Below, piece after piece: positions 43,823-53,511 of a stretch of 64,000 nucleotides of DNA (position 1 is its first letter; the number at the start of each line of letters is the position of its first letter). The DNA is taken from NCBI GenBank assembly GCA_964399955.1, contig CAYNST010000004.1, forward strand, positions 6,026 to 70,025. Direction: 5' to 3'. A program made the position numbers and the translations under genes. The DNA is from CAYNST01 sp964399955. Its GTDB lineage: Bacteria; Pseudomonadota; Gammaproteobacteria; Pseudomonadales; Cellvibrionaceae. The notes below the pieces were generated by a model. The model did no database searches. It saw only the letters and a list, made by a program, of their open reading frames with translations, and was not told where the DNA came from.

Positions 43823-43858
43823 CATCAAGTGGCTTCCTGCGGTAGAAGCCACTTGATG
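43823..43858. terminator. Perfect 13-bp hairpin after the giant lipoprotein gene
   Basis: CATCAAGTGGCTT (43823-43835) pairs perfectly with AAGCCACTTGATG (43846-43858) around a 10-nt loop, 15 nt past the stop. No T run follows on the minus strand, but the position fits a transcript end or 3' protection stem. Confidence 0.6.
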
Positions 43859-43873
43859 TTGGACTGGATATCA

Positions 43874-46800
43874 CTACTCGATTTGCACAAACAGGATATG
43901 CACTGTGTCACCTTCCATGACACCTAGCTCATCGGTTGCGTCGATGGCTACCGTGGCGTCGCCAACAAACAGGCCTTCGGTGGAAAATACGGCCGTGAAG
44001 CTGTTGTCATCTGCCAGCTCGATCCTGCCAACCAGTACTTCCAACCCCTGATACAGTTGCGCTGTCAGTGATGCGATGTTCCCGGTTGCTGTGCCGCTAA
44101 CGGTAAGTTCGCCACCCAGTGCGATATCGGCCCTTGGCGTGGGGCTGGTGATAACTACATCCAGAGTGCGGGAGGCTGAGTAGGTGAATTGGAGACCTGA
44201 TGTGGTGGAGTAACCGCCGTCGTCGGTCACCGTCACCTCCAGCCGGGCGGGGCCTTGCTGCAATTGCGGAGGGCTCAAAACAAAACTGAAGCTACCGTTG
44301 TCGACATTTGTTACCTCCAGGGGAATGATGTCGTCGTTCTGCACGAGCCGCGCGGCAATGGAGCTGAGCTCCGCGCCCCCGTCCAATGAAAAACTCCCCT
44401 CCACCGATACGCTTGCGCCACTGATCACTGCAGCCGGGGTGGGGCGGCTGAACTCGACCACTGGCGGCTGAGGTTCGCGGTAATGGATGGCGAGCTCGTC
44501 CACGCCTTCCTGCCCAAAGGTGTCCGTCGCAACAACGCGCAAGATCTGCTCGCCGTAGGCCAGTTGCTGCTCATTGAGCACCACGGAGAAATTGCCGATC
44601 ACGGGTGTGAGTTCGGCAAGGGTAATCACATCATCCCCCGCAACAGCCACCACGACCAGCGACAGCAGGTCTGCGGAGCTGTTTGTCTCAACCCAGCCCT
44701 CCACAGTGACGTCGCCGCCACGGAATTCGGAGTCGGCAGTGGGCGCGGTGATGCTGACCTCTGGCGCGACCGCCGCTGCGCGATAAACGAAGGCCACGCT
44801 GACCGCAGGTGCGCTCAAGCCGCGACTGTCTTCAGCGGTGACTACCAGAGTGTATTCGCCGAAGGGCAGCTGCTCGCGAGTGAGGGTGGCCGAAAAGCGC
44901 GCGTCTTCGGTCGTGGGCAGCAGGTCAAGCACCCAAGGTTCGCCGTTCTCCCGGGTGATGGTTGCCTGCAGCCGGACCAGTTCTGCGCCGTCATCCACAG
45001 CAAAGCTGCCGCTCAGGAGCAGGGCATCAGCCGTGTAAGTCATCTCGGGCTCTGGGCTGTCCAGGCTTACAACGGGCGCGATGGGCGCCTGATAGACCAG
45101 ATTGACTTCGGCGGGTATGGATCTGTTTTGTCGGCTGTCTGTTGCTACCAGCCTGATAAGGTTTCGGCCCTCTGCAAGCTGCTCTGCCGGAATCGAATAG
45201 CTGAATTGCCCATCTTCAACAAACTCCAGAAGCTCGACTGGATCCTCCGCGTCGTTCAGGCTCAGCTGCAGTGAAGCCAGGCTCGCCGTATCGTCAAGCT
45301 GAACCTGACCTGTGAGCTCGACCGAGCCGCGCTGGACGGGCCCTTCTTCAACCGGGGTTGCGATAGTTATTACCGGCACTTCAGCTGCACGATAGTCGAA
45401 GCTCACTTGCGCTTCGCGGCGGGTCATGCCGCTTTCGGCAATGACCAGGATGGTGTAGGCACCGCTGCTAAGCGGGGGCAGCTCGTAGCTGAAGCGTCCG
45501 TCGCTGAGGCTGTTCAGCAGGTCTATTGGCGGGCCGTCATTGATTACCGCAATCAAAGTGTCCAGCTCGCCATTGTCCACAACCGCGCTGCCGGACAGCG
45601 TCAGGTCACCGGTCTGTTCGTCACCATTGACGGGAGTTTCGATCAGCAGGCTCAGGTTGACGGTGGGCCGGTAAAACACTGTGACATCGTCCAGGGTGGT
45701 GAGGCCCGCGTCCGTTGTGGCCAGCACTTCCAGCACGTTCTCACCTTCCAGCAATTGCTCCGCAGGCACTTCAAAGGAGAATTCGCCGCCGACAAAATGC
45801 GCTTCCAGCAAATCAATGGCAGGGCCGGAATTGATGATTGCAAGCAACTCGACAATGCTGCCCGACGCAAGACTAACGTTGCCCTGCAGAGTGAAACCAG
45901 CTTCGATTACTGCAGCCTCCTCGGGCGTCACAATCTCTACACTTGGTTCCGGCAGGGCATAGGCGTAACTGAAGCTAACGCTTTGGCTTCCGGATTGCTC
46001 CGCGTCCGTGTGCGCGATAACGCGGATGGTATTATCGCCATTGGCCAGTTGGTCGGCGCCCAACTCAAGCTGAAAACTGCCGTCAAACGCGGCGTCCAGC
46101 AAATCCGGCAAGGGCTCGCCATTGATCTCAACAATGACCGATGCCAGTTCACCCACGGCCAGGTTCACCGTTCCCCGCAGCAGCACCAAGTCACCCAGAG
46201 CATCGCCTTCTTCCGGGCTGGTGATTTCAACCACCGGCGTGGGCGGCAGGTAGACGATGACGCGCTCGTCACCGCCTGCGAGTTCATTGAGGCCGGTGGC
46301 GGTCACGCGCAGGGTGTTTTCGCCGGGGCTCAGGTTCGTCGCAGCAATGACAAATGCAAAGTCGCCGTCGACTGGACCGGCAAATGCTTCATCATCAGTG
46401 AGGGTCTGCACAACCGTGCCGTTTACGATCAACTCAATGCGCTCCAGCGCCTCGCCGTGCAGCACTTGCACCCTTACGTCCAGATCGGCAAGGATTTCCG
46501 CTTCATTCAATGGCGCAATAATGGTGACGCTGGGTGCCATGGGCACCGAATAACTCACGCTCACCTCGTCAAAGGCGGCCAGGCCGTCACTGCTGAGGCC
46601 GGTCACCCGAATGGTGTTGCCACCACCGCCCAATTGAGAGGTGATGTCCACGCTGAACTCGCCGTCAACCAGGGCATTGGTGATCACGCTGCGGGCTTCG
46701 CCGTTGACCAGCAGAATCAACTCGACAATATCGGCGTCTTCCACCGTCGCGCTGCCCGTCAACAGAACCTCACCGCTCAGTTCGTCACCGTCGACCGGAG

Positions 46801-49800
46801 CGTTGATCTGCACTTCCGGCTGATAGGGAATGCGGTAGTCGAAGGTCACGCTGTCACTGCCGGTCAGGCCGGTGGCACCGGTGGCGGTGACCAGCAGGGT
46901 GTTACTGCCGCGGGTCAGTTGCTCGCTAACATCCAGGCTGAACGCGCCGCTGGCATCCAGCGCCATTGCCACAGGCGCCTCGCCGTTCACCGTCAGCTCA
47001 ACCAGGGCCTGCGCATCGTCCACGCTGCCGGTGAATAACAGTTCGCCCTGCAGCGGCACCTCGCCCGGCAGGGGTGCGGTGATGCTGACCACCGGCGCCG
47101 TTGCGACCGCGTAGTCAAAGGTGACGGTATCTGCGCCGATGTCGCCTGCGTTGTTGACTGCGCTGACGGTGACCGTGTTGGCGCCGTTGTGCAGTTGTGC
47201 GGCGGGCACAACCCAGGTGAACCGCCCGTTGCTGAAGTTGTTGAGCAAATTTGTGGTTTCCTCGCCAACTACCGCTCTAAGGGCAACTATACGGCCAAAC
47301 TCGACACTGGCTGTGCCTGTCAAGGTGACGCTTTCGTCGGTTAGCGTCTCACCGTCCTCCGGCGCCTCAATGACAACTTGCGGAATGCTGGGGGCATTGT
47401 AGGTGACCGTGACACTGACCGAGGTGGTAAGGCCGGCGGTGGACTGGGCGCGCACGGTGATGCTGTTGTCGCCGCCCACAAGATCGTCGGCCTGGATGTC
47501 GTAGCTGAACACGCCATCGGCGTCGTTATATTCGACAGGCCGGGGAGCCGTCTCATTTATTTGCAGTGTCAGCAGCTCCACATTGCCCGACGTCAGCGCC
47601 ACGGTTCCGCTGAGCGTGAAGCCCTCCTGCACACTGTCGCGGTCCATCGGATGGGTGATGGTCAGGATGGGTGCCTGCGGTGCGATATAGGTGAGGTTGA
47701 GGATGTCACTTGCGGAGCGACCGTCTGAGTCTTCTGCACGCACTCGGATTTCATTGTCGCCTTCTTCCAGTTCAGCTACGTCCAGGTCAAGACTGAAGCT
47801 GCCCGCCAGGCTGCTCAGCTGATCCGCGTCGAGTTCTGCAATGACGGCGTCGTTGACAAAGACCTGCAGGCCGGCAAGGGCATCGCCGTCGTGCACCACC
47901 GTGCCGGCAAGCGTAAAGCCCTCGCGTACTGCCGTCCCGTCTTCGGGGCTGATAATAGTAACCACCGGTGCCATGGGTAAGCGGTAGTTGACGCGCACTA
48001 GCCGGTAGTTGCGTTCGCCCTGACTGCTGACGGCGGTGACACGGATACTGCTTACGCCGCTGCCCAGGGGCTCGGAGAGGGTGTAACTGAAGTTACCCGC
48101 CGCCAGAGAAGCGGTGATGTCCAGTGCCTCACTGCCGCTGACTTGCAAGAGCAGTTGTTCTATCTCCGCGCCTTGCACGGTTGCGCTGCCGGAGACAGTC
48201 ACTTCGTCCTGCACAGCCTCTCCATCGGCGGGAGAAGCAATGGTGATCAAGGGTACTGAGGGTACGAAGTAGCCAAAGGTCAGGCTCTCCGCCGCCGTCA
48301 GGCCGGCACTGCTGGTGGCGCTGACGGTGACGGTGTTTTCACCCAGTTGCAGGTAGTCGGTGATGGGCAGGCGGAACTGCCCCGCAGCCGAACTCTGCAG
48401 GGGGACTTCTTCGCCGTTGATGTTGGCAACCAGCGTCTCGATACGGCCACCTTCGACACTTGCCTGGCCCAGGAGCAGCACGGTATCAGTGAGCTCTGTA
48501 GCGGCGCTGGGCGAGGTGATGTTGATGGTGGGGGGCGTGGGTGGTTGATAATTGAACGTTACGCTCTGCCGGACAGTTCCGCCATTGGCGTCACTTACGG
48601 TCACTTCCAGCAGGTTTTCACCGGCCGCCAGTTCGCCTATAGGTAGAGGCAGATCAAAGCTGTTGATCCCGTCCTGCGGCAGGTCATTGTGTATTAGCTC
48701 GCCGTTCAGCTGCACCTCGAACGCAGTGAGGGCGCCGTCGGCAAGCGCCACGCGGCCGCTGATGCGAGTATCGGCGCCTGCCTGGCTATTGCTGATGGGG
48801 CTGGTCAACACCAATCCGGGCCCGCGATATTCCGGCGCCAAATCGTTGAAGTTTATCGTGCTTACTGCGGCCAATACGTCGCCCGCTGTGGTGGTGATCA
48901 AAGCGTAGTCGGCAATGCCGACCTCCAAGGCTGCGGCCTCGTTGACCGCCAGGGCGCCCAGCTGCCGGGTGATCTGGTGCTCGGGCTCAGCCACAGTTAT
49001 CAGCGTGCCGGGGGCGTTGACGCCACCGGAGTTGCGCATGGACGCACTGAGCGCGGCAAGTATCTGGTTCTGACGGTAGGCCGGGTAGATTTCCTCGTCG
49101 TCGCCGACCAACACAATGCGCCCACCTTCACGTGCAAACTGCTTCAGGGTGGCTGCTTCCTCTGTGCTCAGCGGTGTTTCGGGCAACCAGAAGACCAGCA
49201 CCTTGACATCAGCCGGCACCGCCATGACGGCAAAGTCACTGGAGTCGACTTCTTCCACGGTGAAACCCGCCTGCTCCAGGAGATCACGCGTCGCGGCGAT
49301 ACTGGTGGCGCAAGATTCTGCGCAAATGGATGAGCGGGCACGCTCAAACAGGACGCGCTCGGCGTTTGCCCGGAGGTAGGTGGGATGGCTGAAAGTGGCG
49401 AGGTTGGCAATAAAGGCGGCGTTATCCGCGCCGTCGAATTCCAGGAAAAACTCGGGAGTGAAAATGTCCAGGTCGTTGATCACCACCAGGTCGCCGCCGG
49501 CGGCGGGCGCAAGTGTGGGGTCGAAGGTGAAGGACAATTCGGCGCTGGTGCGGTTTTCCGCCGAGTCGGTGGCGCTGAGGGTGAGCCTGTTGGCGCCAAG
49601 CAGTAGCTGCTGGGCGGCCAGTGAGAAGGCAAACCGGTCATCCTGGATCAACTGAAACAGTGGAATGCTGATCTCGTCGTTAAGACGCGCGTCGAGCGAG
49701 GCGATGCCGTTGGGTGCTTCGAACCGGCCAAACACCGGTACGTTGCTGCTGACGCTTGCGTCCTCGGCTGGGTTCAGCAGGGTCAGGATAAGCGGCTGGG

Positions 49801-51916
49801 CGGTTCCATCCGGCTCGTAGGTGAAGGTGACGGTGACAGGTTCGCTTTGAAGCTCGCCGCTGGCGGCGGTAAAAACTACGGTGTTGGCGCCGGCCTCAAA
49901 GGCACTGCCGGGCACTGCCCAAAGGAAGTCGCCAAACTCCACACTGTCCAACAGTGACTGGGGTTGCCCGTCACCAATGACCATTTGCAGGGAGGTCAGC
50001 TCGCTGTGTTCGGCGATTGCAATGCCCCGGAAGGTGATGGTGTCCCCGCGCAGGATGGCGTCGTTCTGCGGCGCGGTCACGCTGAGCCTGGGTGCGGTCG
50101 CCTCGGGTGCCTGCTCATAGGTAAATTCTACCCGTCCTTCACCACTGTTGGCGGCGCTGTCGGTGGCCCGTACGCGCACGCTGTTGTCGCCCAGTTGCAG
50201 TTGGCTGCCATCCAGCGAGAAAACAAAGCGGCCGTCCATCAGCCGGTTGAACAGGTCCAGCGGGCTTTCTTCGCCGTTGACAAAGGCCTGCAACTGCGCA
50301 ATCTCTCCGCCCTCTGCACTTACGGTGCCGGCAATGTTGACTCGACCAAACAGCCGGACCCCGTCTACCGGGCTGCTGATATCAACCACCACTTCCCCTG
50401 CGGGCTTGCTGAGTGGGGAATAGGTGATATTGGTGACCGTCCTGTCGAAGACGCCCTCGCTTTCACCAATAGTGATTTCCAGCGTATTGCGGCCAAGGTC
50501 AAACAAGGACGCGGGCAGCCGGAGATTGAAACGATTGGTTTCCCGGTCCAGGTTATCCAACAGGTCAATCGCATCGCCATTGTTGATGCGCAACCTCAGT
50601 GAACTGACATTGGCTGCCTCCAGCCTGCCAGACAAGGTGACGTCGCCGTCGACAACGCTGCCGGGCGCCGGGCTGATCACTTCAACCAAAGGGTTGTAAC
50701 GAAAGGTAAATACCAGGTCCGTGGCACCGCTGCCGGCCACACCCTTGAACATATAACCCTCACCGCCGTGGTACACATAAACCGTGTAAGGGGTTGCCTG
50801 GCCAGAAAAATGCTCCACGCTGACACGGTACTCGCCACCGGCGGCACCGTTGCCCCAATATATATTTTCCGCAGGGGTGGAGTTGCCTTCATCGGCGCTG
50901 TCGGCGTCCAGGCGGCCGTTCAGGCCAGAACAGGCCGCCAGGCGATTGCCGGTATAGATAACATTGTCACAGGGGTCGGTGACATGCAGGTTGAGGTCAT
51001 TGGCGGCGGATGGCCAGGTGAGATGAACGCGGATGGTGCCGGTGGGCTCTCCCAGCTCGGCCTGCGAGCGGTCAATGGGGCTGGCAACGGGTTTGGATGG
51101 CTGGATGCTTTCGCCCGTTTCGTCGTCAATAATGACGCCCACGCCGCTGGCCGTCAGCGGAGGTTCGGCCCCCTGCAGGCTTATGTTGAGGACAAAATAT
51201 TCGTCCCCTTCAAGAAGGTCATCATTCAGCAGCGGCACGCTCACGGTTTTTTCCTGCTCACCCGCATCGAAGGTGAGCTCGCCCAGCGTCTCCAGATAAT
51301 CCTTGCCGGCTTCTGCGCTGCGATCGGCGGTGGTGTAATCAAAGGTCATGGCCTGCTGAGCTGCCTGCAGCAGGCGCACACGAAAGGTGATCTCGGCGTC
51401 GGATTCCAGGCCCACAGCGCCAAGCACTTGTACTTCGGCATTCACCGGCTGCACCATAATGCCAAGGGTGTCGGAGGCGACATACGCCTCGCCGTCCATG
51501 GCGGTCAGGCGGAAGGTCAAGCGTAAGATCTGATCCACATCCGGCAGCAGTACCGCCGTGTTGAGCTGGTCGTCTGCGAGTATTCTGGCCTCCGGTCCCT
51601 CAATCTGGCTCCACTGTGTGCGTGCGAGGTTCTGGCCGGCAAGGGTCTCCACTGAGCCCTGTAGGCGCACCAGCAGGTTGGCATCGCTGTACTGCAGCGC
51701 TCCGGCGTCCACCAGCAAACGATCTGTGCCGGCGGGTTTGCCCTGCGCCTCCTGCAGAGCGTCCAGGGCGTCTTGGTGGTCTGTTTCCGCTGCCGCGTCC
51801 AGGTCCACACGGGTCAAGGCCGGGTCAATGCGGGTGACACCGTTGTCGGAACAACCCGTCAGCTGAACAGCCAGTAAACTGGCAAGCAAACCGAAGGTAA
51901 GGGCAATGCGTTTCAT
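43874..51916 (-). CDS. Giant surface lipoprotein with Calx-beta, YfaP-like and 21 Ig-like repeats
   Basis: 2680 residues from ATG 51916 (AGGAG 7 nt upstream), starting with a lipoprotein signal and lipobox LTGC. Order: a short linker, an Ig-like segment, a Calx-beta domain (about 165-265, DYTTADRSAEAGKDY), a YfaP/DUF2135-like domain (about 292-405, HLTWPSAANDLNLHV), four Ig-like repeats, a glutamine-amidotransferase-like domain (about 806-1025, VLVFWLPETPLSTEE and GGRIVLVGDDEEIYP), then seventeen more repeats to the C-terminus. Each repeat is about 95 residues with a P-x-V-x-I-x-x-P-x-x-G start, L-x-G in strand 2 and a final F-x-Y. They resemble Ig-like domains of adhesins. It is probably anchored in the outer membrane and extends far from the cell. 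It follows the barrel gene by 23 bp. Confidence 0.85.
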   Translation of the reverse strand: MKRIALTFGLLASLLAVQLTGCSDNGVTRIDPALTRVDLDAAAETDHQDALDALQEAQGKPAGTDRLLVDAGALQYSDANLLVRLQGSVETLAGQNLARTQWSQIEGPEARILADDQLNTAVLLPDVDQILRLTFRLTAMDGEAYVASDTLGIMVQPVNAEVQVLGAVGLESDAEITFRVRLLQAAQQAMTFDYTTADRSAEAGKDYLETLGELTFDAGEQEKTVSVPLLNDDLLEGDEYFVLNISLQGAEPPLTASGVGVIIDDETGESIQPSKPVASPIDRSQAELGEPTGTIRVHLTWPSAANDLNLHVTDPCDNVIYTGNRLAACSGLNGRLDADSADEGNSTPAENIYWGNGAAGGEYRVSVEHFSGQATPYTVYVYHGGEGYMFKGVAGSGATDLVFTFRYNPLVEVISPAPGSVVDGDVTLSGRLEAANVSSLRLRINNGDAIDLLDNLDRETNRFNLRLPASLFDLGRNTLEITIGESEGVFDRTVTNITYSPLSKPAGEVVVDISSPVDGVRLFGRVNIAGTVSAEGGEIAQLQAFVNGEESPLDLFNRLMDGRFVFSLDGSQLQLGDNSVRVRATDSAANSGEGRVEFTYEQAPEATAPRLSVTAPQNDAILRGDTITFRGIAIAEHSELTSLQMVIGDGQPQSLLDSVEFGDFLWAVPGSAFEAGANTVVFTAASGELQSEPVTVTFTYEPDGTAQPLILTLLNPAEDASVSSNVPVFGRFEAPNGIASLDARLNDEISIPLFQLIQDDRFAFSLAAQQLLLGANRLTLSATDSAENRTSAELSFTFDPTLAPAAGGDLVVINDLDIFTPEFFLEFDGADNAAFIANLATFSHPTYLRANAERVLFERARSSICAESCATSIAATRDLLEQAGFTVEEVDSSDFAVMAVPADVKVLVFWLPETPLSTEEAATLKQFAREGGRIVLVGDDEEIYPAYRQNQILAALSASMRNSGGVNAPGTLITVAEPEHQITRQLGALAVNEAAALEVGIADYALITTTAGDVLAAVSTINFNDLAPEYRGPGLVLTSPISNSQAGADTRISGRVALADGALTAFEVQLNGELIHNDLPQDGINSFDLPLPIGELAAGENLLEVTVSDANGGTVRQSVTFNYQPPTPPTINITSPSAATELTDTVLLLGQASVEGGRIETLVANINGEEVPLQSSAAGQFRLPITDYLQLGENTVTVSATSSAGLTAAESLTFGYFVPSVPLITIASPADGEAVQDEVTVSGSATVQGAEIEQLLLQVSGSEALDITASLAAGNFSYTLSEPLGSGVSSIRVTAVSSQGERNYRLVRVNYRLPMAPVVTIISPEDGTAVREGFTLAGTVVHDGDALAGLQVFVNDAVIAELDADQLSSLAGSFSLDLDVAELEEGDNEIRVRAEDSDGRSASDILNLTYIAPQAPILTITHPMDRDSVQEGFTLSGTVALTSGNVELLTLQINETAPRPVEYNDADGVFSYDIQADDLVGGDNSITVRAQSTAGLTTSVSVTVTYNAPSIPQVVIEAPEDGETLTDESVTLTGTASVEFGRIVALRAVVGEETTNLLNNFSNGRFTWVVPAAQLHNGANTVTVSAVNNAGDIGADTVTFDYAVATAPVVSITAPLPGEVPLQGELLFTGSVDDAQALVELTVNGEAPVAMALDASGAFSLDVSEQLTRGSNTLLVTATGATGLTGSDSVTFDYRIPYQPEVQINAPVDGDELSGEVLLTGSATVEDADIVELILLVNGEARSVITNALVDGEFSVDITSQLGGGGNTIRVTGLSSDGLAAFDEVSVSYSVPMAPSVTIIAPLNEAEILADLDVRVQVLHGEALERIELIVNGTVVQTLTDDEAFAGPVDGDFAFVIAATNLSPGENTLRVTATGLNELAGGDERVIVYLPPTPVVEITSPEEGDALGDLVLLRGTVNLAVGELASVIVEINGEPLPDLLDAAFDGSFQLELGADQLANGDNTIRVIAHTDAEQSGSQSVSFSYAYALPEPSVEIVTPEEAAVIEAGFTLQGNVSLASGSIVELLAIINSGPAIDLLEAHFVGGEFSFEVPAEQLLEGENVLEVLATTDAGLTTLDDVTVFYRPTVNLSLLIETPVNGDEQTGDLTLSGSAVVDNGELDTLIAVINDGPPIDLLNSLSDGRFSYELPPLSSGAYTILVIAESGMTRREAQVSFDYRAAEVPVITIATPVEEGPVQRGSVELTGQVQLDDTASLASLQLSLNDAEDPVELLEFVEDGQFSYSIPAEQLAEGRNLIRLVATDSRQNRSIPAEVNLVYQAPIAPVVSLDSPEPEMTYTADALLLSGSFAVDDGAELVRLQATITRENGEPWVLDLLPTTEDARFSATLTREQLPFGEYTLVVTAEDSRGLSAPAVSVAFVYRAAAVAPEVSITAPTADSEFRGGDVTVEGWVETNSSADLLSLVVVAVAGDDVITLAELTPVIGNFSVVLNEQQLAYGEQILRVVATDTFGQEGVDELAIHYREPQPPVVEFSRPTPAAVISGASVSVEGSFSLDGGAELSSIAARLVQNDDIIPLEVTNVDNGSFSFVLSPPQLQQGPARLEVTVTDDGGYSTTSGLQFTYSASRTLDVVITSPTPRADIALGGELTVSGTATGNIASLTAQLYQGLEVLVGRIELADDNSFTAVFSTEGLFVGDATVAIDATDELGVMEGDTVHILFVQIE

Positions 51917-51939
51917 GCGGATCTCCTGAGGCTTCGCGG

Positions 51940-53511
51940 TCACAGTTGGCAGCGAAGTCCGGCTTGAATCTGGAATGCGTCGAAGTTGGAGTAGCCAACC
52001 AACTGGCGGTAGCTAAAGTAGGCATTGATTCCCTGCGACACGACCATGCTGGCGCCCAGGCCCGCTTGAAAATAAAGCGACTCACGGCCCTCGGGCGTCA
52101 GTTTGAAGGACTGGGTATCCTCCGGAGCAAAGGCAAATTTGCCCATCACCGCCAATTTGTCGGAAATGACTTCGCTGATAGCGGAAAACTCCAGTACCGG
52201 CAGAATTACGCCCCAAGGGGTGGTGAGCGCGTACTGTGCCTGTACGCCAAGCTGTGCCGTGAGCTGGTCGTGGCTTTGTTCACCGAGCACCACCTCAAAC
52301 CCGCCGGCGTTGAGTTCGGCGTATTCTTCAAGGGTGCTGGTCAGATAACTCAGGCGCACGGATGGGTAAACTATAAGCGCGTTGTAGTGGTAGAGGTACT
52401 GCGCCCGGGTGCTCACAAACCATTGACTGCCGGTGGTACTGCCCTCTGTGCGGAGTGACCCTGCCGAGCCATTGCCCTTCAGAGCCGGGAAAGCGATGTT
52501 GCGCTGGATATCGTAGCTGCTTCCGCCGTAGCCCAACTGCCCGTCCAGACTGAAGTTGTCGCGACTGAAGCTGGAATAGGCAATGACACTGTAGATATTG
52601 GCGGATACGCTGCCGTTGTCGCCGCTATAGTTCAGCTCATTGCCGGTCCAGCCAAGGGCACCGCCCACAAAAACCTCTGGCGAAACAGCGTAGTCTGCTC
52701 CAAGGGTCACACTGTAGGCATCGGATTTAAAGCCGTTTTCCTGGCTTGTTGCCTGCTTGTCGGCTCTATCAAGCTGAATATTGGCAAACACGCCGGTCCT
52801 CGACTGCGGGCTTTCAGCGCCGCCTCTGGCGGTGGGTGACCAATGCAGGCCGTTGATGGAAATGGCGCTGACGCCACGGCCGAGCTGGCCCAGGCGGTTG
52901 CCGACGGCGCTGACTTGGCTGTCAACACCACTGGCCGCTGTACGCAGCAGCGCCAGGGTTTCTTCCGGCGCAAGCTGATTGATCAACTGGGCGGCAGCCG
53001 CCGGATTGCTGACGGACAGGTTTTGCAGATAGAGGCAGCGCTCATTCAGCTGCGCCATGCCTTCGCTCATTTGGCTCAAGGGCGTTGCCGTCACTGCGGC
53101 GCAGGCCGAGTCCAGCGCCTGGGCCACGCTGAAATCATTGCCAGCGGCGGATACCGGGGAAAAGGTATCCGCCGAGACTCGTATAACAACCGTTCCGGTG
53201 GCGGTTTCAGCCGCTTCACTGTTATCTCGGATCAGGTAGGTGAAGCTGTCTGTACCTTCAAAATTGGCGTCAGGTGTATAAAGCACGCCACCGTCGGCGT
53301 TGACTATTGCCGTACCCATGGCCGGTGCTGAAACCTGCACCAATTCAATGGCATCGCCGTCCGGGTCACTGTCATTGCTCAATACATTGATGGTGACCGG
53401 TGTGTTCACCCGGGTAGTGCGAACGTCATCTACTGCCTGCGGTGGCGCGGCCAGTACGGCGGCAGACAGCCACAGCAAGGGCGCCAAAACAAAAGATTTT
53501 TGAATACCCAT
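51940..53511 (-). CDS. Outer-membrane barrel protein with cadherin-like domain (autotransporter-type)
   Basis: 523 residues from ATG 53511, where a signal peptide begins (SFVLAPLLWLSAAVLAAP). The open frame extends 142 codons upstream but that part is Arg/Pro-rich and non-coding. Residues about 22-115 form a cadherin/Big_9-like domain (VTINVLSNDSDPDGDAIEL, YTPDANFEGTDSFTYLIRD). A helical linker with AQLINQLAPEETLALLRTAA follows. From about 250 the alternating pattern of an autotransporter beta-domain begins (FANIQLDRAD, SVTLGADYAVSPEVFVGGAL) and it ends IQAGLRCQL. The final residues are unusual for a barrel (Leu rather than Phe, and Cys nearby). It precedes the giant lipoprotein gene in one operon. 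Confidence 0.85.
   Translation of the reverse strand: MGIQKSFVLAPLLWLSAAVLAAPPQAVDDVRTTRVNTPVTINVLSNDSDPDGDAIELVQVSAPAMGTAIVNADGGVLYTPDANFEGTDSFTYLIRDNSEAAETATGTVVIRVSADTFSPVSAAGNDFSVAQALDSACAAVTATPLSQMSEGMAQLNERCLYLQNLSVSNPAAAAQLINQLAPEETLALLRTAASGVDSQVSAVGNRLGQLGRGVSAISINGLHWSPTARGGAESPQSRTGVFANIQLDRADKQATSQENGFKSDAYSVTLGADYAVSPEVFVGGALGWTGNELNYSGDNGSVSANIYSVIAYSSFSRDNFSLDGQLGYGGSSYDIQRNIAFPALKGNGSAGSLRTEGSTTGSQWFVSTRAQYLYHYNALIVYPSVRLSYLTSTLEEYAELNAGGFEVVLGEQSHDQLTAQLGVQAQYALTTPWGVILPVLEFSAISEVISDKLAVMGKFAFAPEDTQSFKLTPEGRESLYFQAGLGASMVVSQGINAYFSYRQLVGYSNFDAFQIQAGLRCQL

Noticed and set aside
45407..47038. 543-codon open frame antisense to the giant lipoprotein
   Set aside because: The Ig repeats on the other strand are far better supported; this frame is a by-product of the repeat codon pattern.
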